Numbered from the stretch's first letter, positions 45,240-59,080 are shown. The stretch: DNA of 64,000 nt from Glandiceps talaboti (GCF_964340395.1 NC_135565.1:18652209-18716208), one strand, 5' to 3'. A program made the numbers and translations. Notes: generated by a model not told the origin, from the letters alone.

Positions 45240-47685
45240 GCAAGTTTTCATGTACATGTACATGTATGTTTATGTAGAAGATATATGAATTATGTTAAGT
45301 TTAGTTATATGACCAAAGCCCATCTTTATACTGGTAGATTGTGACTCCATCAATATTTAGTCATAGCAACCTCTTACATTTCCACTATATAAATTTTTAT
45401 GGTATTTTATTGTTTGATATCTATTTTAATTATGTATTAATACTGTAAATTCAAAACCCATATTGTTTTATGTGTAAGTTGTAACTGAGTGTAACAGCTG
45501 ATCTTTGCAATGAAAAACAGAAAGTGGAAGATAAGTTGGGAAGATTAGCTGGGGAGAGGGGAACTACAGCCTGGCTGTTTTTTCTGAATCAGTTTAATTG
45601 ATAAACGGCTAAGGGGATTGTTGACAGTATATAGACCCATTGTGGATTGGACAAGAATAAACGTGTCTGGTAGAGTGAGAGAAAAAGTTGGCCCTCATCA
45701 AAAATGATCCTAGCAAATGCTTATGATGTGACAGAACAATAATATGAGAATATGGGATTCAAACATTAGGCTCTTAAGTGATTTATTAGTACAGGTATGT
45801 TTGTATAGTTTACCTGCATTCCTCAGACTGTTTATTGGGGTTCCATATTCAATTAGGGTGCAGTGCATGGAACTCTATGTAAAATTGTAAGTTTCACATG
45901 ATAAGTAACTGTGACTGAGAGTGCCCAACCTAAGCAATAACATTGAACGGCATTCATTTACAACTTTAGAAGGAAAGAATGTGATGGCTTTATCATGACT
46001 TGACTTTGAAAGTAAGTAGCAGCTGACAATTTCTGTTTACCAGAGTTTGATCTTCGCTCTCAGCCAGAAAACAGTTTGTATTATCAGCATCTCTCAGTCT
46101 CAGCATTGTCAGACAGTGTCAGTGGATACGTCATGAAATCTCTGTGTGTGATAATCTATCCTATATTTCTGTCTACATACGTAGTTGCTGCATGTGTTGG
46201 TTAAGTACTGACACAATTAGAAGTCAGAGAAGCAAGGTACAACAGGTTGACCTTTGACCTTATCTTGATGTGAATGCACTTTCCCATGCCATGCTCTTTG
46301 GAGTAATCCAGGTGTCGGCTTACAGTTGATATAGGCATACATATGAAGGGATTATTTCACACTCTTAGATTTAAAACGAACACTGTAAGGTCAGTGTTAC
46401 TACGTCATAACTACATCTATATAGATGCCTTGGGGGAAAGATCGTAGACAGAACAGTGGTGAATGTTTTAAATACCTTTGTCAGGAAAGTCTGTCAGGAG
46501 AAAAATTATTCAGATTTACTGTGTGAGATTTATAATTTGAATACTGAAACTTTCATAAAGCTTTATTTGTAGACTCATCAAAGGAAATGAATATTAAAAA
46601 AATAGTGTCCAATATTTTACTTTTGTCAGGAAGGATGGCTTGATGAGAAAAATATTCAAATTTTGTTGTCAAATTCATTTGTTGAATTTACTAATAAATG
46701 TGATATTTGTAGCAAGAAATGAAGTTTACACTGAAAATGAAAATTTCAAAGAACAGCATTCTTCATTTGGTATATATTACTTGGATAAATTTTATGCAAA
46801 TTTTTTACAATGTATGTAGTACGTGTATGTGTACATTCACTAACAAATTATGGTGGATTGCATGTATTAATTGTATTTCAAGGTGAAATCAGTTGAGGAG
46901 TCTATATGTAATATAAATTATGAAAATAAAGTACCTCAGTTATTATATCCTAGTCAACGTACGTTTATACATGTATGCCAAATATGAACTAAATTGAGTA
47001 AAATTTACCGATAATGATATTAGATTTAAAACTCTTTAAGTGGACTACACAATTCTGTTTTGTATAATTCCAGCATATCAAGTAATCCATTATTTTGTTC
47101 AACAAAATTGTAAAATTTATCTGGCATATTATTGCAATATTCCCCATCAAAATTGTAGTTAAATATGTATCACAGAAAATGATGTAGGTGTCATTAGATG
47201 TCTTCTTCTTTGTTGCCTAGTGCTCAACTATCTAGCTGTAAAAGTACACATAACTTGCATTGCTTAATAGCTTGCACAGCGGCCACAAAGTGGCTAGTAC
47301 ACTTGCGCGTCCTATAAACTATGCAATGTTTTTTTGGTGGTTTTACCCAAGGATGCATTGCGCGTTCTATATACTATGCGCATTCTCCCCGCAGAGGGCG
47401 TTATCTACAATACCGTGAGGCAACCGATCACAAATGAATCTACCCTGCATGAGCGTATGGGCTTTGCCTAGTTATGATATTATGTGTATTCTGTATAACT
47501 ATGTAGTTAACTATTACAAATTTTAATCTAGACATGTATTTCATGGTGTGTATGGTATCTTATTATACACTTAGTGCTTGGCTATGAGTGCATTCGTAGA
47601 TGTCTGTTACCTGAGGCTTGTTATGCTGCAAAGGCTTTCAGCCAAGAGAAATAATTGCTACATAACAGTACAATATTACACCCAG
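45240..47685. other. Gene-less stretch with small repeats
   Basis: About 46480-46720 is a two-copy degenerate repeat (GTCAGGAAAG/GTCAGGAAGG anchors). At 47305-47392 a direct repeat, TTGCGCGTYCTATA then ACTATGC, occurs twice in a locally GC-rich patch. No exon supported. Confidence 0.45.
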
Positions 47686-47689
47686 AAAA

Positions 47690-47905
47690 GGCTAGGCAAT
47701 AAGTGTTTTTAATAACATTTCACATTCTCAGGCACATATTCTTTCCATAGTCTAAGCAAACTACTGATTGTACTCCAATGCAAAATGAATGTATGATGAT
47801 AGGGAAACCAGAATATGAATAGTGCTCACTCTATGCAAATTTGGGTCAAGGGGCAGAATTTTATACCATGTGACATGGTCTAAGCCAATCACAAGGCTGT
47901 ATGAA
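47690..47905. repeat. Dispersed repeat shared with 29815-30020
   Basis: Reverse-complement relative of the earlier element, with GGCAATAAGTGTTTTTAATA and CACATTCTCAGGCACATATT. Confidence 0.55.
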
Positions 47906-48429
47906 AACAATATAATAAAAGCCATTATGGCACTGTACTTCATATCTACAGCTTGGTGGCAAAGGACATTCTCATCTCAACACCGTATAATTAGATCATT
48001 GCAAGGTTTGTAGTTGACAGATCAAATCATCACATTCATTTCTAGTTTACAGTTTCAAATTGTATATTTTAACTTACTATCTAATTGATTCTTGGAAAGA
48101 TGAACGATATATTATATATTCCATATTCCTACTAGTTTTGTGCATCATTTTACATGTATTTAGGTCTTCACAGCATAGTATTGTGTGTTTGATTTATGTT
48201 TGCCTAACTGTATGTGTTAGAAATAGTCTCTGTAGGCAAGATGGAATTAAAGTCATCAGTCACTGCACTGCCAAAAACTTTTACTGATTAACTTAACTAC
48301 CACATAGGGATATACTTAGCTTGGAAACTTATCACTGTGAGACATTATTTGCACATTTCGCTACAATCTTACATGAATATAATTTATCATGTCCCCATTG
48401 TGTATCCGTTTGTCCCTGATAATGTTAGT

Positions 48430-48790
48430 ATATGATATTGGCAGTAATGTGGGTCATGCCGTAATATCGCATCATATTCGCGTTAGCATCATTTGACACA
48501 TTTGCTAGATTTCAAAATGGTAATTCCCACTAAAAGCAAAATAGCTACTACATGTACTCTTCACGATCAATGTTACAATAATGTCCTCAAAATTACTCTC
48601 TGATGTGGGAAAGGGCTGTAATATGCCATGATATTCTCATTGCCATCAATGGTCATATTTGCTAAGTACACTTCGCTAATTCGAAATAGTAATTCCAACT
48701 AAAATAGCTACATGCACTACTCTTCACTTTCAATATTACACAAATGATAATATCCTCAAAATTACTATGCAGTGTGGGTGGGGGCCGTAA
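48430..48790. repeat. Two-copy degenerate repeat (~180 bp)
   Basis: Both copies contain TAATTCC-A/C-ACTAAAA, CTCTTCAC, and TCCTCAAAATTACT followed by a GTGGG stretch. Confidence 0.75.
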
Positions 48791-49369
48791 ATAAGATAGA
48801 TACAATATATATATACTATATCATGTATAAAATTATGTTATCTGTTTGTGACTCGTAACTTATGTATAGACTGTCTGTATATTGTGACATTTTCTGTTTT
48901 CAGATTTAAAATTTACCTAACAATTTATATTTTGATTGGAAATAAATTTAAAGTTGATGAGATGAATCTTCCAACTTTTGAAAACAATACAAAGTGTACA
49001 TTTATTGTAAATATTTGAATAAGACATTATATTTGATACTTTTCCCTTACCTTTAGATAGATATAGTGCATCATATGGTCTTTCTTTCCGACTGTTTAAC
49101 ATGGGGTTGTGAGAGTATTTATCAAATTATGAATACAGTGATCAAATTTACACAAGTTTGTTATTTTAATGTGGGAGACTGTATGTAATTTATGACATTG
49201 CAGCAATGTGGTTCCCGTATGTCTAGACAGGCACTATGTATACTGTGTGTACACTACTATTGCTTTTTATCTGTCAATATATTTGTATATGCAGGCAAAA
49301 TCATTTCCGTATAATGATTATAAATTTCACACTTCAATTATGTCTTAAAGTTTTTTCTGTACAGTGAAA

Positions 49370-49397
49370 CACACACGCATGCACACGCATGCACGCG

Positions 49398-49435
<38 letters not shown>

Positions 49436-49577
49436 AATGCATGCACATGCATGTGTACATACATTGTACATACACACATACACACATACACACATTCACA
49501 CACACAATGTATGCACATGCACGTACATGCACGTGTACACACACACACACACACACAAACAAACACAAACACACAAG
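49370..49577 (+). repeat. (CA)n-rich microsatellite cluster
   Basis: CA runs are interrupted by GCATGCAC and TACA pieces. The His/Thr ORFs here are artefacts. Confidence 0.95.
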
Positions 49578-49689
49578 TTTGTGTTTGTCAACATAGGCTT
49601 ATAAAGTTAATGATTTGGTTATTTTCGCTGAATATAAATGATAATACTAATCACCAAAAGGAAAAAGTTCACCATTTTCACTGTTTGAA

Positions 49690-50960
49690 TGGTATTTTCT
49701 TCACCCTTAAAATTTACTGTGATCTGTCTGTCACCATAGACTGTGCCTGGAAAAAGTGATCACTAAGTGAATTAACATAATGATTACAAATTGAACACAA
49801 ATTTTCACTAGTGTCCTGAATTCCTAAATAACTTATTTCTAAATCATTAGGTTAGAATGATTTAAGGTCATTATTCAGTTCATGTCTGTCAATATAGTCT
49901 GTGCCTGTTTGAGTGATTACAGATTTTCTCTCTCTTTTTTCATGGAAGATAATGATGTGAAATTTCAACAAAAAATAAAAATTACTTGTGTGTCTGACGT
50001 TTGATTGAGATATTGCTACATGTATTTCAATCCATCTGTCAAGTAAGGCTGTGGTTCTATGACTGATTACTGATTTCAAATTCATTGAATACGGTGATAA
50101 TTTGAACTGTATCCAGCTTTGATTGCGATATTTTTAAGTCTGTCCATCTCTCCAAATAGTCTGTGATTGACTGATTAGTGATTTTATTTTGGTGACCATA
50201 TTCAATATAATTTTCTTTGAATATGGTCGTAATTTAAAAAGTTTACCCCGGGTATTATTAGTTACTGCATTCATTCTCATAGTATATCTGACTTTTAAAT
50301 AAATGTTCTATTTGTATATAGTATCTGTCTGGAATTCAACTAGGTTCTGATTATAAGTTATTACTGATTTTATTTTCATTGAATATGATCACAATTTTTA
50401 CAGTCAACTTTTGCTACTGTCCCCGACTTTTGAAGACCACAATTTCTAATTCAATTGTAGTATTTCTGTCAATGGTTGTGGTTTGATGACTGGTTAGTGA
50501 TTTTATTTTTGTTGATTATGGTAACAAATAATAATTTAAACAAATTTTACTACAGTACTGTATCCAGTTTTCGAAGAAATTTTCTTTTTCTATACTAGGT
50601 GTATCTACATGTACATGTATTTCAACTATACTGTGACTATTAAGGTATTAGTGACTTTAAATACAATTTACAATGTGACAATTTTAACAAATTTTACTAC
50701 TTTATCAAAATTTTGAAGAACACAGTGACAATTTATATTTCTGTACATATATTATCCGTCTGTCAAATTTGGCTGTGACGGTATAACTATAAGTTAGTAT
50801 TTTCATTGAAAATGATCACAATATTTACAAATTTCTACTTCTTTATACTACATGTATGTCCCTGATTTCTGGTTACATAGGTGGTTACTATGATAACTTT
50901 GATTTTCTATGAATATAATATAACGATCATAATACTCGGATAATTTTACAAATTTTATCA
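49690..50960. repeat. Degenerate ~150-180-bp tandem array
   Basis: Variants of CTGTCAATATAGTCTGTG, GATTACTGATTTTATTT and TTGAATATGGTCATAATTT recur about eight times. Strongly diverged; boundaries approximate. Confidence 0.6.
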
Positions 50961-51830
50961 ACAAATGTTGCAGATTTGAATAAGATATCAGCATATCGTA
51001 AAAAAACAGTCATGCGTTATTTCGTCACATCAGTGCAGTAAAGTCGTAAATGCTATACAATTGCACAGCAGATTCAACCTTACTGACGCGATGATTTATT
51101 GTTTCATCTTCATCAGAATACCCGATCAATGAAAAGATGTAGTTTTCATTTCACCTGTCATTCATCCATGATTTCAAATTTCGTCATTTCAATGTACCAG
51201 ACAGCTTATGAATATGAACTCTCTCTTTATTGATTCAGCTTAATGCAATCTTTTTGGCATGTAACACAATAACCTTGTTGACATTTACAAAAAAAAAATT
51301 GTGTGTTTTCACCATCATTTCTTCAAATCTTGGAAGTCGATTTGATGTGTAAACTCAGTGTCCTAGCAACTATTGATGGGCAATTTTGCACAAAGAAACA
51401 TTATAGTTATGGACAAATAGCTTCCAATTTAACTGAGTTACATATAACTCAACTCCACTTTTAATCTATATTTACTTTGAACTTCTTGATTTATACACAC
51501 TACAGCCTTGTATAATACCATGTAACATTCAACATTGGTATGTCTGCAATCCACTAAAATGCATTTGAAAGTGATCCAGAAAGGCGCCATGTTTCTCTAT
51601 GACACACTTATAGCAATCTTACATTACAATATTAAAATCCTGTTAAAAGACTACGGCTTCAGTTGCTGTTCAATGACTTTCCAATAACATAAAATATATT
51701 AAAGCTATACTCACATTTTATTAAAAATTAGACATAAAATATTGTTTCGATGGTATTCCATAGTATTTATTGATTAATATTACATGTATATTACTAAATA
51801 TGTAATAATTATAAGATACAAAACTTCACT
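50961..51830. other. Gene-less stretch
   Basis: Nothing identifiable. Confidence 0.35.
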
Positions 51831-51833
51831 TTT

Positions 51834-52017
51834 GGGGGGGGGGGGGGGGGGGGGGGGTTATTATCTTCGTAATTTTTTTAATTTATTTTTTTATTTATAT
51901 ATTTATTATTATTATTTTTATTTATTTATTTATAATATTTATCTATTTATTTTTTATTTATTTATTTATTTATTTTTTTATTTATTTTTTTTATTTATTT
52001 TTTTTTTTGGGGGGGGG
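51834..52017. repeat. Poly-G run, T-rich (TTTA)n tract, second G run
   Basis: 24 consecutive G at 51834-51857, then about 150 bases of T/TTTA repeats, then 9 G at 52009-52017. Such tracts are prone to assembly and polymerase slippage error. Confidence 0.95.
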
Positions 52018-53790
52018 TCCCCAGGCTGGTATTGAGCACATTGTATACAATGTATATTTAAGTGAACATAGCTGTCTATTTGACTGGTGTTCCTCACCAA
52101 AAAATTATATATTATACAAGGCACTCAATGTATGCATATGTAAGCAAATTACCAAAGACTTTCCCCAACCATAGCAAACTTTTAAAAAACGGTTATTCAT
52201 ACAGGAGACAAGCCTATATGCAGTACCACATGTTGAATGCAACTTTCGGAACATTGTCTTGTAAAAGGCATGTTAACATGTAGTGGGCCGTATTCAATGA
52301 AATTTTAAATTCCATCATGACATACATGTACATATACTTGCATTATCTCAGTTGTCTACATGGTGTATGTTAGTTTGTTATTTACTATATGTAGTTGTAG
52401 TAGCATAATTGCATGTCTTTAGTATTGGCCTAGACTTATAAACCCTATAGGAAAATGAAATATTGTTGATTTCCTTGAAAACAAGGTGATGAACCCATGA
52501 GTTTGTATTTTTTTTCATTAATTTTCTTTTTATTAAAATGTTTTATTTCAAAAATTGTTTTATTTCGAGAGAGACAAATTACAGGAACATAAGTGCAAAA
52601 ATAATACACGGCACTATTTGGAACATCCAAAATAATTAGAATAAAAAAGGTACAGTGCAGAGGTAGGGACAGAATTTCTTTATTGTTTCAAAACGTCCAG
52701 GAACAAGCTTTCAAATGACAGATTCAAACATGTACAGCAACGTTTTTGTTCCAAAAGGTATCTTAATTATAATTATTCTCAGATTCAAATAACTTTAATT
52801 TTCAGGGAAACTGGTCTCCTAGGTACATACCTCCTTTAAAAGACAAGTCTTAATATACTGGTTAGTAATTGATATGCTAGACATGATATCTCATAGCAGT
52901 GCAAGAGTTTCTTTAATCATAATATGAAGCCTCATATTTCTATGTCTATTGACTATCACTTAAGACAGATCTGATAACTTCTAAGACTAATAGAAACTCT
53001 AGAATTAGTAAACATACATGTTCTTTCTACTTTATCTATGATAGAATATCTCACTGACAGCCATCAAAATATGCTTTAATGTAAAGGCCAAGGTCAGGAC
53101 GTGGTGCGACTACTCCAAGGGCAGGACAGGACATGGTGCAACAATGACAGCCATTTTTTATTTATTATTATTTTTTTATTTTTTTATTTATTTTTTTTAA
53201 TTCTCAACAAACCTGTCTATCAATCTACTATATGTATTTATGGCAGTTACTTTTCTTTTTATTGAGTACTTTAGAGCAAGTGTGTATGTTGGGCATGGCA
53301 GATGTCATTTGCTTGTTCATGATTAGTTCTGCAGCTCAGTTGTCTTCACTGAAGTAGGGAGGGTTAGTTTTGTGTTTCCCCCTGGATCTGCAGACTGCAT
53401 GGGTTGGACACACATGAAAAAAAGACTGATGCGAGGGTATTTAAGTGATGCGCATGCTGACCAGAAACAATTCTTTTTTTTCTCTTTTTTTTTTGGCCTA
53501 AGTATGGACAGTGCTTTACTACATGTACATGTATGTACAAAGTTACAATAATTTTTCACAAGTATGAATGTTTCTTGTTGTTGTTGCAAAATGTGGCCAA
53601 TATTTTTAAAACTACATGTTATTGTCAATTTACAAGAATTCTTTCATCTACAATACAAACATGTAGTGTCCTGAAAAGCACTTAGCGTCAGTAGTCCAAA
53701 CACCTAATACATCTTAAGAACCCATTATCTGCATCTTCTGTAGTCTATTAAAAAAATGTTCAAGTGGATGTAGGATAATTTAGGAAAGTG
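52018..53790. other. Gene-less stretch
   Basis: No exon supported. Includes a T-rich run near 53156-53200 and a short two-copy AGGACGTGGTGCGAC-like repeat near 53095-53140. Confidence 0.4.
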
Positions 53791-53792
53791 GA

Positions 53793-53835
53793 GTGTAGAT
53801 GTAGATGTAGATGTAGATGTAGATGTAGATGTAGA
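53793..53835 (+). repeat. (GATGTA)n hexanucleotide repeat
   Basis: Seven tandem hexamers. Confidence 0.95.
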
Positions 53836-54046
53836 ATTTTTAGAAATAGTTACTTGCTAGTTGGAATTGACATGTTCCTTACTGTTGGAATGGCATTGTC
53901 ATTTAGACTTACATTTAGAGGTACATTGTAGGTGTCTGACTTCAATTATCTGTTGTTAGTGTGCGTGTATACTTTTTATTTTATTTGTAGCTTTTTTCAT
54001 AATTGTGTGGCTAATCATTCCATTGCATACAACCTAGCCTGTTTAC

Positions 54047-54170
54047 TGCACTGTTGAGATACATCGTTAGCTGGTCGTACCTCCTATAGCCCTCATTTTC
54101 TCTGCTTGTGTTGAAAATACTAGGGCTAGAAGGTACAACCAACTAACGATGTATCTCGATGGTGCAGTAT
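54047..54170. repeat. ~50-bp inverted repeat (hairpin)
   Basis: GAGATACATCGTTAGCTGG at the left pairs with CCAACTAACGATGTATCTCG at the right, and the pairing extends through CGTACCTCCTATAGCCCT and AGGGCTAGAAGGTAC. The loop is about 25 bases. It could be a MITE remnant or a transcribed hairpin. Confidence 0.75.
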
Positions 54171-54264
54171 TCTTATCAAATGGTGGAATGTATTCATGTT
54201 TCTGTACTGCCAAGATGCTGCCCCAAGTACTATTGAGTTCAATTCATTTGCTTTCCGTGCTTCT

Positions 54265-54312
54265 AACAAGTTACGCTTGTTCATGGTAGTCTAACAAGTT
54301 ACGCTTGTTCTA
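54265..54312. repeat. Twice-repeated AACAAG/CTTGTT mini-palindrome
   Basis: TCTAACAAGTTACGCTTGTT occurs twice. Each copy is itself a 6-bp stem with a 5-base loop. Confidence 0.8.
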
Positions 54313-54617
54313 TCATCATGTAGCTGGTTGTATTTACTTTCCACTTTCTCACAATTGTGTGTCTAGTCAAGCTAGTATTTCCTAAAGTTCTCTTCTCTAG
54401 GGAGAATAGGATTTACATGACTTTCACAGTTGAATGGTTTGTAAGTATGACTGGCAGGCACTTTGAAATTGTCACCTTTACTTTCAAATTCCAATCATTA
54501 TCTGTGCATCATATAATACATCGTACTTTCCTCTAACAGAAGGTAAAATTTTACATGACAGATGTAGTTCAGTGTTTTTGCTTAAGATTGGAACCTAGAT
54601 AAGAGGGGTGTGAATAT

Positions 54618-56800
54618 GGTAATATGTAGATTTCTATACCTTGTGAACCCCAAACAGAGGTAATGTGTAGATTTCTATACCTTGTGAACCCCAAACAGAG
54701 GGGGAAATATGTAGATTTCTATACCTTGTGAACCCCAAACAGAGGGGTAATATGTAGATTTCTATACCTTGTGAACCCCAAACAGAGGTGGAAATATGTA
54801 GATTTCTATACCTTGTGAACCCCAAACAGAGGTGGAAATATGTAGATTTCTATACCTTGTGAACCCCAAACAGAGGGGTAATATGTAGATTTCTATACCT
54901 TGTGAACCCCAAACAGAGGGGTAATATGTAGATTTCTATACTTTGTGAACCCCAAACAGAGGGGTAATATGTAGATTTCTATACCTTGTGAACCCCAAAC
55001 AGAGGGGGAAATATGTAGATTTCTATACTTTGTGAACCCCAAACAGAGGTGAAAATATGTAGATTTCTATACCTTGTGAACCCCACATAGGGGGAAATAT
55101 GTAGATTTCTATACCTTGTGAACCCCAAACAGAGGTAATATGTAGATTTCTATACCTTGTGAACCCCAAACAGAGGGGGAAATATGTAGATTTCTATACC
55201 TTGTGAACCCCAAACAGAGGGGTAATATGTAGATTTCTATACCTTGTGAACCCCAAACAGAGGGGGAAATATGTAGATTTCTATACCTTGTGAACCCCAA
55301 ACAGAGGGGGAAATATGTAGATTTCTATACCTTGTGAACCCCAAACAGAGGGGTAATATGTAGATTTCTATACCTTGTGAACCCCAAACAGAGGGGTAAT
55401 ATGTAGATTTCTATACTTTGTGAACCCCAAACAGAGGGGTAATATGTAGATTTCTATACCTTGTGAACCCCAAACAGAGGGGGAAATATGTAGATTTCTA
55501 TACTTTGTGAACCCCAAACAGAGGGGTAATATGTAGATTTCTATACCTTGTGAACCCCAAACAGAGGGGTAATATGTAGATTTCTATACTTTGTGAACCC
55601 CAAACAGAGGGGTAATATGTAGATTTCTATACCTTGTGAACCCCAAACAGAGGGGGAAATATGTAGATTTCTATACTTTGTGAACCCCAAACAGAGGTGG
55701 AAATATGTAGATTTCTATACCTTGTGAACCCCACAGAGGGGGAAATATGTAGATTTCTATACCTTGTGAACCCCACAGAGGGGGGAAATATGGTAATATG
55801 TAGATTTCTATACCTTGTGAACCCCAAACAGAGGGGTAATATGTAGATTTCTATACTTTGTGAACCCCAAACAGAGGGGTAATATGTAGATTTCTATACC
55901 TTGTGAACCCCAAACAGAGGGGGAAATATGTAGATTTCTATACCTTGTGAACCCCAAACAGAGGGGGAAATATGTAGATTTCTATACCTTGTGAACCCCA
56001 CAGAGGGGGGAAATATGTAGATTTCTATACCTTGTGAACCCCACAGAGGGGGGAAATATGTAGATTTCTATACCTTGTGAACCCCAAACAGAGGGGAGAA
56101 ATATGGTAATATGTAGATTTCTATACCTTGTGAACCCCAAACAGAGGTAATATGTAGATTTCTATACCTTGTGAACCCCAAACAGAGGTAATATGTACAT
56201 TTCTATACCTTGTGAACCCCAAACAGAGGTGGAAATATGTAGATTTCTATACTTTGTGAACCCCAAACAGAGGTGGAAATATGTAGATTTCTATACCTTG
56301 TGAACCCCACAGAGGGGGAAATATGTAGATTTCTATACCTTGTGAACCCCACAGAGGGGGGAAATATGGTAATATGTAGATTTCTATACCTTGTGAACCC
56401 CAAACAGAGGGGTAATAATAATATGTAGATTTCTATACCTTGTGAACCCCACAGAGGGGGGAAATATGGTAATATGTAGATTTCTATACCTTGTGAACCC
56501 CAAACAGAGGGGTAATATGTAGATTTCTATACCTTGTGAACCCCAAACAGAGGGGAAAATATGTATTTCTATACCTTGTGAACCCCAAACAGAGGGGGAA
56601 ATTTTCTATACCTTGTGAACCCCAAACAGAGGGGGAAATATGTAGATTTCTATACCTTATGAACCCAAAACAAAGTGGTAATATATAGATTTCTATACCT
56701 TGTGAACCCCAAACGGGGGGGGGGGGGGGGGGGGGGGGGGGATATGTAGATTTCTATACCTATACCTTGTGAACCCCAAACAGAGGAGAGAAATATGGTA
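54618..56800. repeat. ~40-43-bp minisatellite, about fifty copies
   Basis: The core TAGATTTCTATACCTTGTGA followed by ACCCCAAACAGAGG is very uniform. Variation is at the junction (GGTAAT, GGGAAAT, GTGGAAAT) and in one C/T position (ACCTTG or ACTTTG). A block near 55630-55830 recurs near 56205-56405, showing higher-order duplication. Minus-strand ORFs (G-F-T-R-Y-R-N-L-H-I) come from the repeat. A 27-G run lies at 56715-56741. Confidence 0.97.
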
Positions 56801-57190
56801 GTTATGTATAAATTTCTATACCTTGTACTACATACATGAATTTGGTGGTGAACCCCAGACAAAGGGGAATATATAACGATAGTAATTATGTATAGATTTG
56901 TATACCCTGTGAACCTCACACACAGAAATATATGGTAGATTCTTATACATGTACCTTGTGTTGTTAATTTGGAGGTGAACCCCAAACCAAGGGGGAAATA
57001 TGGTAATTATGATAATGTATTAAACTTCTGTACCTTGTACCATAATTTTGGAGGTGAGTCCCAAAACAGCGGGGGAAATGAGGTAATTATGTCTAGATTT
57101 CTGTATTTTGTACCAGTTTTTGTGTTGAAACTTGTAATTATATGGAAAAGAGGACAAGTTAAGTAAAACTTGCATAGATTTTCAAACCCT
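56801..57190. repeat. Degenerate, longer-unit extension of the 42-bp minisatellite
   Basis: Units of about 100 bases still contain GGAGGTGAACCCCAAAC and TAATTATGTATAGATTT, interspersed with new sequence. This looks like the older edge of the array. Confidence 0.75.
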
Positions 57191-57199
57191 GTTACGGTT

Positions 57200-58060
57200 C
57201 TGGTGGGATCCCAGTTAATACTTAAAGGGAACTCATGTATATTTGATATTCATGTACAGTAACAAAAGACACTAGTTGCAATAAGAATTAAGATCAAAAT
57301 GAAAGACTTCAGAAATTTGCTAAGCTGCGTGTTTCAAAATCTCAAGACTGAATATACTACAGTACTAAAAGCAACTACATTTAGAAAGTATATGAAGTAG
57401 GAAAAAAATGTAAAAAAAAAAAAAATACCAGTAATATTATTTGATTGCTGATAAGAAATATGTATGTTATTGCATGACATCATTATTTGAATACATATAT
57501 GTGAGTGTATATACATATGTATGTGAAAGAATTACGCTGACAAATAAGACATGAAATTTAAAAAAAAATGAAATTTCTTGCAAAATTTGTGTCGATATAT
57601 TACATGGACAAGGAAAAAATAAGACAAGTGTATCAAGTGTATATGACATTGCCTGTGACATTATGATGAGGAAATATTGCCAGCTGAGACGGAAAGCTTA
57701 AGAAGAAATGAGAGATCTGATTATGGTAGTTTTTCATTGCACACCAGGGATATGAATACCATGGCTATCTATACTATACTGTACATATAGTATTGGATTG
57801 ATTCTGTGTTAAGAGGTACATGTCAGCTTCATGAGGTACTCACAGTTAATTTGATTGTCAGCCTATGCATGGTTTGATAGAGGTAAGATATCAGATCTCA
57901 TTATTGAGAATTCCCTAGGTAGTTAAGTAGTGTCATTTACCATAGGATGGCATCAAAATTCATGATAGATGTAATCTATTGCCATGACAGGGTCACTGTG
58001 ATAGGCTAGGTTAACAACTGATACATACCTGCTATAAAACAGATCACTGTTAATATTTCA
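57200..58060. other. Gene-less stretch
   Basis: No exon or named repeat. Confidence 0.35.
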
Positions 58061-58790
58061 CTAAATATTTCAACACTTATTTTATAGTTATACTTTATAT
58101 TTCTTAGGACGATATTGGGTGTATACCCTTACATATATCTGTTGAGGTTTTAGATATGTAATACACAATGTGGGACCTGTTTAGTATTTATTTATGTCAA
58201 TTACATACATGTACTGTTTGGTAGGCATTGGCGATACTCCTATATATCAATATTTCAACACTTATTTTATAGTTGTACTTTACATTTTTTAGGATGATAT
58301 TGGTTTAATATCCTTACAAGTTACATCATGTATTTGTTGAGGTTTTCGATATGTAATACACAATTTGGGGCCTAATTAGTATTTATTTATGTCAATTAGC
58401 TTAATGGTAATCAGATTTTATAGTCATCTGTCTAAACACAGCTTCATCTGCTGTTTTCGTCTCAAAACTTTTCAAGTTAAAATATAATGCACAATATGAG
58501 GCCTGATTAGTACATATTACTGGATTCATAGTTGATTTTTATCCTCCGAAGATTTCGCTTTCTACACTGTTGTTTCAGAACTAATTAGTATTTTTAAATA
58601 TAAATTACATTTAATGGATTCATATTTTGTCCACTGTCATTTCAGAACTTTCAGGTTGCCATGTAAGACGCAGGGTGATGCTAATTTATATTTATTTATT
58701 TATGTTGATTACATTAATGGATTCAAATGTAATTATATTCATTCAACTAAAATCTATCCATGTACACTGTGTTGTTTCAGGATGCTAGTA
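58060..58790. repeat. Degenerate tandem repeats (~110-240-bp units)
   Basis: Blocks AGGACGATATTGG, TTGAGGTTTT-GATATGTAATACACAAT-type and TTAGTATTTATTTATGTCAA recur. Several units end in TTTCAG, giving false splice-acceptor calls. Confidence 0.65.
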
Positions 58791-58916
58791 ATACAGAGGA
58801 GAGTTGGGGTCAAATTGATATGATACAGTTTACAGATACTTAAGCTGTTTTGTGTCTATAGTCAGAGTTGTAATATGAATGGACAGGATAATATCAGTAG
58901 TCAGTCATCAGGCGAT

Positions 58917-59080
58917 GTTCTATGGTATATAGTGTGTTTGGAGGGTTCATATGTCCTCTGTGGTATACATGTAGTGTGTTGGGAGGGTTCATATGTCCTC
59001 TGTGGTATAGTTTGTTTTGAGGGTTCATATGTCCTCTGTGGTATAGTGTGTTTGGAGGGTTCATATGTCCTCTCTGATAT
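58917..59080 (+). repeat. ~36-bp minisatellite, 4-5 copies
   Basis: Core GGAGGGTTCATATGTCCTCT followed by GTGGTATA. It forms the left end of the 1.12-kb duplicated unit. Confidence 0.9.

Noticed and set aside
58770-58840. Terminal exon ending in D-M-I-Q-F-T-D-T-stop after a TTTCAG acceptor
   Set aside because: It lies in a repeat array where several units end in TTTCAG, and no upstream exon could be joined.
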